NCBI GenBank assembly: GCA_037833965.1
Contig: AP031351.1
Location: 30,888,501-30,952,500 of the forward strand
DNA: 64,000 nucleotides
DNA from: Marchantia polymorpha subsp. ruderalis
Lineage: Eukaryota > Streptophyta > Marchantiopsida > Marchantiales > Marchantiaceae
Reading direction: 5' to 3'
Positions 28,332 to 38,439 of this stretch are shown here, one piece after another (the first letter of the stretch is position 1; every line of letters starts with the position of its first letter). Under the pieces are notes generated by a model. That model was not told the origin of the DNA and ran no database searches. It worked only from the letters and a program-made list of their open reading frames with translations. Made by a program: the position numbers and the translations under genes.

Positions 28332-29579
28332 TGTGGTACCCCACTTTTGGCAATTTTGAGGAAATTAAAACATTTTTGGAAAACTGTACCCTGGCAGCAT
28401 TGTAAATAGCCTAAGGTACATCAAAACAGAGTGAATCCGGAAGATCGCGGGGATTCTCGAGGGATCTTGTAGAATCTGGGATTTGGGGTGCCGCAGTAAG
28501 GACAGGCACCACCCTCCCTGCGAGCTCTGCAGTTAGGATCTCTACGGCGCACGGCGCAAAACCCGCCTTCGGAGGTTGCGTCCGCGGCTGTAGGGAAACC
28601 CCCCCGTAATTAGGTCAACCCTCGGGCGCCTTGACCAAGTTAGGATCCCGTTGGAAAGAGCTCGACGCACTGATTCCAACGAGCCCAAGAACGCTTGGAA
28701 CGGATGAGGACTTAGGGAGTTATCGCTATTGGAAGAAACGGAGGCGGTCGCCTACGGCGGAAGGAATTCGCCACCGGCGCGAATTCCGCCTACGCGGAAG
28801 GGGGAATCAAGTTTTGTCCTATGCGCGGACGAAGGCGTTCGCCTGTGCACAGGCGAAGTAGGGTTAGGGAAGGCGCGAAGACCGCCTACGCACAGGCGTT
28901 CGCCTGTGCACAGGCGCTTCGGCGTCGGCGGGAAATCCGCCTTGGGCCCTAGAAATGCGCCTTGTGAGGTAGAAAGTGTACGGCGCCTTCCGCGCCAGCG
29001 CAGCGCCGCGTACGTCGGAAGAGCCGCCAGAGTAATCCAATCGGTACGGACCATGCGGACGGCACGGGTGGATGCGCTCTTGGACGGACGGAGTTGCGGC
29101 GGCGGAAGCGCCGACGGAGAGACAAGGAACGGACAGACTGGACGGAGACGGCTGACCACGGTCAACGCCTTCCGCGCCAGCGCAGCGCCGCGGACGGAAT
29201 TCGCCTGCGCACAGGCGAACGCCTGTGCACAGGAGGATGTTCAAGTTCCGCGCCGGCGGAGAATCCGCCGAGGCTCCTGCCTGCGCACAGGCAGGAGTTG
29301 AATTTTTGTCCGACATGCGGACACACGCATCAAGGCAGAGGGAGATTGGCCGAGGGGCGGTACGAACAAGTGTACCGCGCAAGGCGGAAAACTCGCCTTC
29401 GGCGCTACGCCCCCATGTCCGCAGGGTGACACGCTCGCGGAGTTCAAATCCGCCAATTCGAGCGTGAGAGTTTAATCGACGACGGCGGAGCGTGAAGCCG
29501 CGCGTGAGAGCGAAGACCGTTCCAGCGTACAGCCGGCGCGGCCTTCAAGTGAGACGTTCTTCACGACCAAGAGCCGACC

Positions 29580-32500
29580 ATGACCTTCGACCGGGCGGCG
29601 GAGAACGTCCCATTCTTGAATTCGCGATTCCAATCTCTTGTGCGCGCTGCGCGCATCCATCTGCTGGCTGCGGAACATTCTCGACGTCGTCGCACAGGAG
29701 ATTTCTTGTTGATTGAGGGAGAAGTGAGTGCGCGTGATTTGGAATTGAGAGCGATTAGAGTTTGCCGAGAGAGAAAGAAGCGCGGGCAGTGCGGAAGTAG
29801 AATGAGCGGGCGAGCGAACCCCAGGAACGCAATGACGAGACCGAGCAGATTGCGGATGGTGCCACTTCGTCTGCCGCAGAACGGGCTGCGCGCTTTCGAG
29901 GAGCGCTTAATAGCAAGAAAGCTCGATTTCTTGCTATGGGGATGGAATTACATCTGTGCGAATATGGTACGCGAGTGGCTAGAGCCACAGGGACCACCCT
30001 CGCGCGGATTGCGTCCGCATGTTGATCGGTGGACAGTCCAAGATTGGGCGCAGGCGTTGGGAAGGTGTGCTGGCATGCCAGGGCATCTCCTTTTCGACAG
30101 TGAGAGCATCAAGGTGACCAAGCAAGAAGAGGCGCAATTTGTGGAGCTGTTCAAGACCGGGAGGTCTACCAAGAATGGGTACAGGACCCGTGATTACAAG
30201 GATCGATTTCGCCGGACTTTGTCTGCGGCGCTGATGCAATTACTGCAGCCGCACCGCGCCTGCTACATCACATTGTGGCAGGTCTCTTTTGTGGAGTGCG
30301 TCATCGAGGGAACTCCAATTCACTGGGCGAGCATCCTGCACAGGGTGATGCGACAGCACGCGTTTGAGGAGAAGGGGGGAACTCTTAACCATCTTTCTCC
30401 TTTCCTCATCAATTTTTATCGACAGCAGAATTGTTTGACAGCGGCGGAGCTTGAACATTTTCCGCCATTGTCCATCGACCATCCCGGAAAGTATGTGCGG
30501 GAGAACGAGGTCGATACTGATGCAGAGGAGTCACCGACTTCGACCCCATCAAGACGGAGGGACGAAGGGAGACACACTCCTGCAGCGCGAGTGCCGCGGA
30601 AGCGGCGATGGAGGGAAGAGTCTGAAGAGGAGCAGCATCAAGAACCCTCTGCTCCCATTCGACCGCGGCCGCTGTGCGAGCCATACAGCCGGCCGAAGCA
30701 GAAGGCACGCAGACTGGTGTTGCCAGCTGACAGTGCAGACACGGCGACGATTGCGACGGAGATAGGAAGTGCGTCGCCAGAGAGGCGAGAGGAAGCGCGG
30801 ACGACCGCAGGAGCAACGGGCCACGCTGCAACCTCGTCGGGAGAGAGGCCGCCTACGGGCCAAGGGCCTCCGGAGTTACCACGTGCGATGCGGACAGATG
30901 TTCCGTTTGCGCACAGGCGAACCTCCGCGGACGGACGAGCCTCCGCGGACCGGCGAACACAAGTGGACGTGGATCTACGCTTACGCGTGGGAAGGAGCAG
31001 TCCGCCTGTGCACAGGCGCTCACCTGTGCACAGGTCGCCTGTGCACAGGACACCTCCACACGTGCCGCCTGTGCACAGGCACGAATCACCCCCGTTCCAA
31101 CGTAGGAAGGGGAAGGAGCCGGCGGAAGAACCGCCTACGAGACACCGGCCCTCGGGGCCAGACCCTCCGGCGCACCACGCGCCGCAATTCGCGCCTTCGG
31201 CGCCAGGGCCTTCGAGCCGAGGAGATACGAGCAGAGAACGTGCGGAGGCCGCACCATCGGCGGGAAGCCCGCCGATAGATGCGCCTTCGGCGGTAGGGCC
31301 TATAGGCCAAGGGACATCGGGCGTGCGGCCCCCGGCCATGTCGCCTTCGGCGATAGATGTCCGCGGCGCTACGCCTGCGGCGGACAAGGCGCCGGTAAAT
31401 GCGCCTGCGCACGGGCCGGGCACAGCCCCCACGGACCGATCAAGGGAGCAGCAACAGACGGAGGAGCGGAGTGACTGTCCGCGGGATGAAATCTCGACGC
31501 GCGATGCGCAATCCAACCCCGCGCAGCCACCCTCCGCTCGATCGCCTTCGGCGACGGACGACGGCGGCAGAGATGATGCGGTAGACCATCAACAAGCGAG
31601 AGACGGGGATGCCGCACGGGTACATTCGCCTTCCGCCTTGGACATTTTGGCGACGAGCAGCGAGGCTGCAGCCGTGCCTTCGCAGGCAGCACACGTCGAG
31701 GACGTGCAGCCCCACTCGGGGCAGTCGCCGACGCAATCAATGGCGACTGAAATTCTCCACTCGGATGATGACGACGGAGGCTCCACGGAAGAAATGTCAG
31801 GAGCAGAAGACACCGAGGAGGAGGAGGAGGAAATTGTTGGAGCGCCGGCGGCGGCGCTCTCTGAGCAGGTGATTCCGTTGCTGCGGTACTTGGATCGCAA
31901 GGTCGATAAATACGCCGACCCACTCCAGCCGGGATCTTACATCGAGTTAGTGCGCAGGCGGACTCGCACTAAAGTCCACACCAGCAAGCTATTAGCTAGA
32001 GTGGACCAGGAGTTGAAGGACTTGAAGGAGAAGCATGCGTGCTTGTGGGGTCAGTACAAGCTTAATCAGAAATTCTACAAGCACTCCGAGAAGATGAAGG
32101 ATGAGAAACTAGGCGAGCTCACCAAGGAGCAGGTGAAGGTCAAGGAAGCACTCGATTCTGAGCAGGCCCAGAATCGGATTTTGTCAGAGGAGCTCGTGCG
32201 ACAGACGCGGTTGTTGGAACAATGTCAGCTCGCACGGCAGGCGGATGAAGAATTAATCCGCAGGTTGCAGTCAGAGTGTGGCGAATTGAGAGCGCAACGT
32301 GCCGAAGCCGAATCGCACTTAGTGATAATTGAAGAGGATCGCAGGAAGGAGGCGGATCGCACGAAGGTGGAGACGGCGAGGCGAGTCGCCCACTGTCTCA
32401 AGGGCTACGCCCACTGGGAAGTGAAGGCGCAGGAGAAACTCACACTGCGTGAGTTTGAATTGCGCGCAGCCGGGTTGTTGTCAGGCGACAGTAGGAGTCG

Positions 32501-32720
32501 ACGGAAGGTAGCAAAGAAGCTCGAAGCCTTTCTGTCGAAGGCACAGGATACCATGTCCGCCCTCGAAGGGGAGGTGTCCGCGGCGTTGCAGCGGTTGGGA
32601 CTGCGCAGTCGAGCGGAAGATTGGCAGGGTAGGGAGTTAGTGCGCGGCAGTCGGCCGCGCAGGAGACGTAGTACAGGTTCCGCGGAGTGTAGTGTGGCGT
32701 GGTTCCGTGCAGGCGTGTAG
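29580..32720 (+). CDS. U3-encoded protein of the solo giant LTR (1046 residues, unknown function)
   Basis: Intact ORF from ATG 29580 to TAG at 32718-32720, near-identical to the 1050-residue ORF at 5339-8491 (one fewer SPVHR unit). N-terminal basic and aromatic-rich region to about residue 320, Pro/Arg linker, acidic patch (DDDDGGSTEEMSGAE), then a long Glu/Lys/Arg-rich coiled-coil region with blocks LLRYLDRKVDKYADP and LARQADEELIRRLQSE. The full frame is kept in a solo LTR that no longer has gag-pol. This means either recent insertion or an LTR-autonomous role; youth is the simpler reading. Its promoter is unknown, since the LTR TATA lies downstream of it. Confidence 0.75.
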   Translation: MTFDRAAENVPFLNSRFQSLVRAARIHLLAAEHSRRRRTGDFLLIEGEVSARDLELRAIRVCRERKKRGQCGSRMSGRANPRNAMTRPSRLRMVPLRLPQNGLRAFEERLIARKLDFLLWGWNYICANMVREWLEPQGPPSRGLRPHVDRWTVQDWAQALGRCAGMPGHLLFDSESIKVTKQEEAQFVELFKTGRSTKNGYRTRDYKDRFRRTLSAALMQLLQPHRACYITLWQVSFVECVIEGTPIHWASILHRVMRQHAFEEKGGTLNHLSPFLINFYRQQNCLTAAELEHFPPLSIDHPGKYVRENEVDTDAEESPTSTPSRRRDEGRHTPAARVPRKRRWREESEEEQHQEPSAPIRPRPLCEPYSRPKQKARRLVLPADSADTATIATEIGSASPERREEARTTAGATGHAATSSGERPPTGQGPPELPRAMRTDVPFAHRRTSADGRASADRRTQVDVDLRLRVGRSSPPVHRRSPVHRSPVHRTPPHVPPVHRHESPPFQRRKGKEPAEEPPTRHRPSGPDPPAHHAPQFAPSAPGPSSRGDTSRERAEAAPSAGSPPIDAPSAVGPIGQGTSGVRPPAMSPSAIDVRGATPAADKAPVNAPAHGPGTAPTDRSREQQQTEERSDCPRDEISTRDAQSNPAQPPSARSPSATDDGGRDDAVDHQQARDGDAARVHSPSALDILATSSEAAAVPSQAAHVEDVQPHSGQSPTQSMATEILHSDDDDGGSTEEMSGAEDTEEEEEEIVGAPAAALSEQVIPLLRYLDRKVDKYADPLQPGSYIELVRRRTRTKVHTSKLLARVDQELKDLKEKHACLWGQYKLNQKFYKHSEKMKDEKLGELTKEQVKVKEALDSEQAQNRILSEELVRQTRLLEQCQLARQADEELIRRLQSECGELRAQRAEAESHLVIIEEDRRKEADRTKVETARRVAHCLKGYAHWEVKAQEKLTLREFELRAAGLLSGDSRSRRKVAKKLEAFLSKAQDTMSALEGEVSAALQRLGLRSRAEDWQGRELVRGSRPRRRRSTGSAECSVAWFRAGV

Positions 32721-32756
32721 CGTAGTGCAGTGTAGTGTTAGGTAGGACTTAGAAGG

Positions 32757-32765
32757 TATAAAATA
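32757..32765 (+). promoter_or_regulatory. TATA box of the solo giant LTR
   Basis: AAGGTATAAAATAG is followed by the CCAGGC/GCCTGG hairpin, as in the other copies. A solo LTR can still fire from here into sequence downstream of 33731, that is, into the PHD segment. Confidence 0.65.
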
Positions 32766-33731
32766 GTTCCAGGCGTTTTGCCTGGGGTTCTTTCCCATCA
32801 GAAGTATAGATCAGGAACCCATTTCCTTTGCGTGTTTGTGTCCTTGAGTTCTGTCACCACGCACGAGGAGTTACAACTTAGCGTTCCGCATTTTGTAGCT
32901 GAAGGCCTTCGGCCGAATGTTCAGAGCTAGTACATTGGTTAGAGACTTGAGTAGTTCGGATCTGCACCTGCGGGTGACTGCCGATGCTCAGAGCCAGTGA
33001 CTAGTTAGATACTTGAACAGCTTCGCCCCTACGCCTTCGAGTGTTTCTTTCTGATTGTACTCTTTGGGATTTTTCCCCTGAATGCCAAAGTGAAGTTTTG
33101 CTACTTCGTGTAAGCCTTGGTTGTAAATTCAGGTTACGCTGCAGCAGGTACCTTGAGGGTAACCCCTGTAGTATTTCTGGGAATGACAAGTGCCTGAGAA
33201 TTCAAACTCTTCAATAGACTGTTGTTGTGTTACTGGAATGTTTCTCAGTGAGTCCTTCAGTGCGGACCTGTGTTCTCTGCGCGTTTTGTGAGTTGAGAGT
33301 GTTGTTCACCGCGTAGGAGTGACTTCGATCCGAAGTAGGCAGTCCAAACCGGGTTTCCTACACTAGCAGCAAGCTAGTGGAAGTGTTGTAAAAGCCGGAG
33401 TTGGAAGTCACTGCCCGCAGCTTTGCCGAGTGTGCTCGCGAGAGACTTTCCCCCTGAAATCTTGAAGTAGAGGTCCTAACGGATCTCTGGGTTGTGTTTC
33501 TGTAGTTTCAGGTGTGTGTGTGTGTGTGTGTGTTACGCTGCACTGTGCGACCTCCGAGTGCGCTCCGAGTGGACACTTGCAGTATTTCTGGGAGTGACAG
33601 TTGCCTGAGAATTCAAACTCCTCAATAGTCTGTTAAAACGTGACACTTTGTACCCTGTGTGTTCCTCTGTCCCTGTGGGTTCGACCTTTCTACCACTATA
33701 TTGCAGTTTTAGCCTTTAGTGGGTTATTACA

Positions 33732-33965
33732 GATCATGTGCGCAATTGTGCGCCATGCCACCTCCCAAACGTAGATGGCACTATGGACCCAAGCTTAGCG
33801 ATAGTACGTGCTAGCTTGAGGTGCATGCTGTGTGAGTCGGCTGGTCAGGCGGCCCGTATGTTGGTGTGTGATAGGTGCTCTAGGGGATGGCACATGTCGT
33901 GCCTAACTCCGCCTATCGATGTTATTCCGGCTGGACGATGGGTTTGTCCTCGATGTACTTCATAG
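33732..33965 (+). pseudogene. PHD finger ending the integrase polyprotein (displaced fragment)
   Basis: The frame resumes after the TSD with RNCAPCHLPNVDGTMDPSLA, then a C4HC3 PHD finger. Cys pairs are in CMLC and CDRC, His-x2-Cys is in WHMSC, and the final pair is in WVCPRC. Spacing is C-x2-C-x11-C-x2-C-x4-H-x2-C-x14-C-x2-C, including the usual Trp before the last pair. The stop TAG follows at 33963-33965. PHD fingers commonly read histone H3 tails, so by analogy with integrase chromodomains it may steer integration. That role is inference. Confidence 0.88.
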
Positions 33966-34124
33966 GGGTAGATGACTTGATCTTCACATGTTATGAATTG
34001 CAGATAGGCGACTAACGATGGGGCGACATAGCACCCGGCCTACTGGTTCGCGCACCCACGAAGGTGTATAGCATGTAGTTGTAGATGGGGCTACCTGGGA
34101 GTCAGAGGGACCTGACCGCCAGCT
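33966..34124 (+). other. 3' untranslated stretch of the methyltransferase element
   Basis: Short non-coding stretch between the polyprotein stop and the polypurine tract. No ORF or further structure is seen. Confidence 0.6.
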
Positions 34125-34135
34125 AGGGGGGCGAG
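34125..34135 (+). promoter_or_regulatory. Polypurine tract of the methyltransferase element
   Basis: AGGGGGGCGAG lies directly before the LTR start TTGTGACATT. Confidence 0.75.
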
Positions 34136-34136
34136 T

Positions 34137-34547
34137 TGTGACATTTGAGTGTGTACTCTCTCGCGCCTTATATGTGTGTATGTGTGTGCGTATGTGTATG
34201 TGAGTAGCATGTCAGCGATGTAGAGTGTATGGCGATATGTATTCGCATGACAGCTGTCATGTAGTTACGAGTCGGCTCACGAAGTTCAGACACTTACTAT
34301 ATTTAGCCGTAAAGTTAGGGTTCCGGTCACGAGGGGTATAAAGTCGGGGACGGCTCGAAGAACGTCAGTTCTTCGAGTCGAGCCTGGAAGCGTTGGGAGC
34401 GTAGAGTGACTTTCCCTTTTGCGTCGACCTGGATTCTCCGAGTGTGGAGTGGGTTGGGCTTGACTCATGTTTGTGACGGTGACGGTTTGTTGCCAGTAAG
34501 GTAATTGACCGACGGGAATTTCAGTGGGGAATCACCCGTCAATTTCA
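34137..34547 (+). repeat. 3' LTR of the methyltransferase element (411 bp)
   Basis: It begins TGTGACATTTGAG and ends CAATTTCA. It contains a GT-rich segment, a TATA box at 34337-34342 (GGGGTATAAAGTC) and, 12 bases on, a 10-bp-arm hairpin CTCGAAGAAC / GTTCTTCGAG (34354-34363 and 34368-34377) that would lie near the RNA 5' end. Its start is fixed by a second copy of the same sequence at 34550. Confidence 0.8.
34337..34342 (+). promoter_or_regulatory. TATA box in the 411-bp LTR
   Basis: TATAAA in GC-rich surroundings, followed by the hairpin at 34354-34377. Confidence 0.55.
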
Positions 34548-34549
34548 GT

Positions 34550-34664
34550 TGTGACATTTGAGTGTGTACTCTCTCGCGCCTTATATGTGTGTATGTGTGT
34601 GCGTATGTGTATGTGAGTAGCATGTCAGCGATGTAGAGTGTATGGCGATATGTATTCGCACGAC
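34550..34664 (+). repeat. Truncated second LTR in tandem
   Basis: The first 115 bp or so of the 411-bp LTR are repeated almost exactly, two bases after the end of the first copy. The copy then breaks off at GCACGACA, where degenerate giant-LTR sequence starts. The head-to-tail spacing recalls a two-LTR circle junction or an element inserted against another LTR. Confidence 0.8.
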
Positions 34665-37644
34665 ACGCTAGCCACCTTTGGCGCTGGGGAATCCCCTCAG
34701 AACTTCCTCAATTCGCAACGCCTTGACATTGTTAGAGTTTCGTTGAAAAGAGGTCAACACGCTCGTTCCAACGAGCCCAAGAACGCCTGGAATGGATGAA
34801 GGCTCAAGGATTTATGGTTATCGGAAGATACGGACGGGATTGCGCCTTCGGAAGGAGAAACTCGCCTTCGGCGGAAAACACGGAGCCGGCGCGAGACACG
34901 CCTTCGGCTCAGCGCCTTTGGCCCTAGAAACTCGCCTTCGGAGGTGGATCTCTTTGTACGGCGCCTACGGCGCCAGCGCAACAAGATTAGGTCTACGCCT
35001 TCGGAAGGTGGCGACCCCATACGGTCCGCCTTCGGTGAAACGCCTACAGTGGTGCGGATGTGTGCGCCTGTGGCGGAACTGAGCTCCGGCGGAGGGAGTG
35101 CCTTCGGCGGATGTGCGGTGGATGCGAAGCGCCGACCTGTCGTACGCCCTTGGCGTGGCGTAGATGAACGGATGCGCCGGCGTAATTCGCGCCGGCATGA
35201 TACGCGCCTTCGGCGATACGCGAGGCAGAACAGACAAAACAAATTATACGACTGCGGGCCGGCGTAATCCGCGCCGACCTGATGTGCGCCTTCGGCGATG
35301 CGCAAAATGAGAAAAGACAAAATAGTCGGAACGTACGTTCCGCCGAGGCGAACATCAACCGAGACACGCCTTCGGCGAAGACACGCCTGCGGTGAAAACA
35401 CGCCTTCGGCGAACATCGCGCAGACGGCAAAACACGCCTCCGGCGATGTACGCCTTCGGCGATGACGAACTGGGAACCGGAGAGCAGTGGCGGCGGAGAA
35501 ATTCAACTTTCAAGCATGCGAGTGCGCGCAACGGTGGAGCGTGAATTCGAGCATGTGAGGGAGGGCCGTTAGGCCTCAGCGCCGGCTTGGCAATCAAGTG
35601 GGATGGTACCCACTGCCTGAGCGGAGCCGATGACGAGTCTTCCGACGACGAGTCAGCCGACTGCGAGTCGGACAACTGCGGGTCGGCAAGATTCGCCGAC
35701 TGCGAGCAGGGTACAACCGGCGAACACTGTGCGGACATCTTCGGCGGACACACCTCCGGAGACGACACCTTCCGCGCAGATCGAACCGGAGGAGCAAGCA
35801 GAAGAAGAAGGCGGTGCAGAGACGATGAGCGCGACTGCGGCACCAGCGCCTTCAACGACAGAAGATCGAGCCGGAGCGGACGCGCAGGCAGTGGGGTCTC
35901 CCACTACCTTGGACATTTTGGCAGGCAGTGGAGCGGCGGTCGCGGCAGAAGAAGCTGCGCGGCCTAGTGCGGGAGAATCGCCGAGGGCTTCTGTAGCTAC
36001 AGAGATCCTCGAGATCGAAGAAGAGACGAGCTCAGAGGAGCAGGAAGTGGAGTCGGTGCAAGGAACGCCGACAGGTGTGTTGTGCGAACAGGTAGTACCG
36101 CTACTGCGGTACCTGGATCGCAAGATGGCGAAGTACGCTGATCGACGCCATCCGGGATCTTACATCGAGTTGATACGGAATCGGACCCGTACCAAAGTAG
36201 GGACGAACCCAGCGTTATATTCTCTGAATTCAAAGTGTCGAGATTTGTCAGAGAAGAATGACGCATTACATCAGTCTCTGAAACTCTCACAGACGTGGCA
36301 CAAGGCCTTCACGGATCTACGGGAGACCCAATTAGCTGCTACGCAGAAGGAGTGCGAGAAGTTGGAAGCTCAGCTCCACTTCGAGCGTATTCAGGTTCGC
36401 ATTCTGACAGAGGAGTGTGTGCGTCAGACACAGGCGTTAGAGCGGTGTCAGCTTGCACGCCAGGCAGATGAGGAGTTATTGCGTCGACTGCAAGCGCAGT
36501 GCGACGAATTGAGGACACAGCGTGCGGAAGCGGAGCAGCAGTTGGCAGATCTTGAAGTCGACAGGCGGCGTGAAACAGATCGCAAGCGAGAGGAGTTAGC
36601 TGCGCGGGCAAGTAAGTGCCTGCGGGGCTACGTCCACTGGGAAGTGGCTGCGCAGGAGAGACTCACCTTGCGCGACTTAGAGATTAGAGCGGCGGGAGTA
36701 ATGGCGGGTGACACTCGGAGTCGGTAGCATGCAATAAAGCGCTTAGATGCATTCCTTGCGAGGTCGACCGATGCAGTTGCGAACTTAGAGCGGGAGGTTA
36801 CAGCGGTGTTGCGTCGGCTGGGCCTGCGCAATAGAGTAGAAGATTGGACGGGTAGGGAGTTAGTGCGCGGCAATCCGTCGCGCAGAAGGCGAAGCACGGG
36901 TAGTGCAGAGTGCAGCAGAGTGCAGTTTCCAGTTTCGGAAGTGCAGTTCAGGAACTCATTCTCTCTGCGTGTTTTGTGCCCTTAGTTCTGTCACCACGCA
37001 AGAGGCGCTACACCTTGACGATCCGCACTGTGTAGCTGAAGGCCTTCGGCCGAATGTTCAGAGCTAGTACATTGGTTAGAGACTTCAGTAGTTCGGATCT
37101 ACACCTGCGGGTGATTGCCGATGCTCAGAGCCAGTGACAAGTTAGATACTTGAATAGTTTCGCCCCTACACTTTCGAGTGACTGTTCCTGATTGTACTCC
37201 TGCGGGATTTTTCCCCTGAATGCCAAAGTGAAGTTTTGCCACTTCGTGTAAGCCTTGGTTGTAAATTCAGGTTACGCTGCAGCAGGTGCCTTCAAGGCAA
37301 CCCCTGTAGTATTTCTGGGAATGACAAGTGCCTAAGAATTCAAACTCTTCAATAGACTGTTATGGTATACTGGAACGTTTCTTGTTGAGTCCTTCCGGAC
37401 CTGTGTTCTCTGCGCGTTTTGTGAGTTGAGAGTGTTGTTCACCGCGTGTGAGTGACTTCGATTCGAAGTAGGAAGTCCAAACCGGGTTCCCTACGCCCGC
37501 AGAAAAACTAGTGGAAGGGTTGTAAAAGCCGGAGTTGGGAGTCACTACCCGCAGCTTCGCTAAGTGTACTCGCGAGGGACTTTCCCCCTGAAATCTTGAG
37601 TAGAGGTCCTAACCGATCTCTGGGTTGTGTTCCTGTAGTTTCAG

Positions 37645-37678
<34 letters not shown>

Positions 37679-37875
37679 TACCCTGCACTGTGCGACCTCC
37701 GAGGGAGCTCCGAGTGAACACTTGCAGTATTTCTGGGAGTGACAGTAGCCTGAGAATTCAAACTCCTCAGTAGTCTGTTAAACGTGACACTTTGTACCCT
37801 GTGTGTTCCTCTGTTCCTGTGGGTTCGACCTTTCTACCACTATATTGCAGTTTTAGCCTTTAGTGGGTTATTACA
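34665..37875 (+). mobile_element. Degenerate giant-LTR relative, 5'-truncated
   Basis: It aligns by eye with the giant LTR from the block CCAACGAGCCCAAGAACGC onward and ends with the family terminus GGGTTATTACA at 37875. It is more diverged, about 3.2 kb, and rich in CGCCTTCGGCG palindromes (especially 34850-35470). It keeps the R-U5 order, the GTTACGCTGCAGCAGGT block and a long (TG)n run near 37650. There is no TATAAAATAG at the expected place before R. It represents an older subfamily. Confidence 0.82.
35630..36724 (+). pseudogene. Decayed U3 ORF with coiled-coil C terminus
   Basis: About 365 codons matching the C-terminal half of the U3 protein. The blocks VPLLRYLDRKMAKYADRRHP, CQLARQADEELLRRLQAQC and HWEVAAQERLTLRD are recognisable. 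A TAG at 36725-36727 interrupts it where the intact protein continues through the SRRKVAKKL region; homologous codons resume to about 36900 (GRELVRG). The coiled-coil part is better kept than the linker, which suggests past constraint on that segment. Confidence 0.75.
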
Positions 37876-38085
37876 AAAACATTTTTGAATAGTAAGTTCC
37901 GCGGTAGCAGCTGTAAATAGTAATCGGTACGCGAAAACAAAGTAAAAAGAGGATTGATGGCAGTCTAGAGGTTTTGGGCTTAGGCCACAGTCGGACGCTT
38001 GGGACGGAACGGGCGGTTCATGCTGCAGGACCCGCTTCGAGCGCCTTCGGCGGTAGATCCCTCATAACTTTCTCAATTCGTAATT
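37876..38085 (+). repeat. Fragment of giant-LTR U3 start
   Basis: The run AAAACATTTTTGAATAG, then GCAGCTGTAAATAG and CGGTACGCGAAAACA, mirrors the first 100 bp of the giant LTR. A stretch around GGGACGGAACG and GCGCCTTCGGCGG also recalls U3. It directly follows an LTR 3' end, so two degenerate LTR pieces lie head to tail. Confidence 0.6.
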
Positions 38086-38397
38086 TTTCAATTATGAAAA
38101 ATCTGAAGATACAAAAAAACATTTTAAAAATTCAAAATCTTCAGGATAATGATTCTAAATTCTAAATTCAATCTCCAAAAGAACTAAAACATACCCTTTT
38201 GCAATAAATGATATGTATCACTTTACGTATAACTGGTATTTTCTTAGTCCAGAAAATACAAAGTACTTCATGTTAGTAGTAATGCAAGTCAAGACAATGT
38301 ACTAAGACAATTGGTTTGGGGTTTTCGGCCGACTGGCTGTGACTCTTCTGTTCCACTTAACGGGGAGAGTCTGCTAGTTTGTGTTCTCATGGACGTA

Positions 38398-38439
38398 GCT
38401 AGAAGGGCAAGTCACTGATAAGTGACTTGCCCTTCTAGC
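38398..38439. repeat. Perfect hairpin, 19-bp arms, private to copy A
   Basis: Left arm 38398-38416 and right arm 38421-38439 with spacer GATA. Copy B has the unduplicated form at about 56448-56470. The extra bases are the exact reverse complement of the CTAGAAGGGCAAGTCACTTATC seen in copy B, as expected of a strand-switch event. Confidence 0.9.

Larger units (their letters stand above)
28332..33731 (+). mobile_element. Intact solo giant LTR (5400 bp) inside the methyltransferase element
   Basis: It starts TGTGGTACCCC and ends GGGTTATTACA, with TSD GATCA on both sides and no internal region. Layout: U3 leader 28332-29579, ORF 29580-32720, TATA 32757-32765, R-U5 to 33731 with a (TG)n run near 33512. 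It belongs to the same family as 4327-18591 but on the opposite strand. At several variable sites in R-U5 it agrees with the inner 5' LTR against the inner 3' and outer LTRs, which makes it a useful outgroup. Confidence 0.95.
20928..34547 (+). mobile_element. Ty3/gypsy retrotransposon with DNMT3-like methyltransferase and PHD finger
   Basis: A plus-strand element read as one frame: gag, CCHC knuckles, protease, methyltransferase, leaky TAG, RT, RNase H, integrase and PHD finger, then polypurine tract and a 411-bp 3' LTR. A 5.4-kb solo LTR (28332-33731) interrupts it. Two nonsense codons (24778 TGA, 27253 TAG) show that this copy is dead. No 5' LTR matching the 3' one is visible on the left, so the copy is truncated at its 5' end near 20928, or its 5' LTR was lost before the flanking solo LTR inserted. 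Methyltransferase capture by retrotransposons is known from dinoflagellates and charophyte algae. Confidence 0.92.

Noticed and set aside
37360-37545. Short frames within R-U5 of the LTR relatives
   Set aside because: They shift between copies and overlap microsatellite and terminal sequence; no coding signature.
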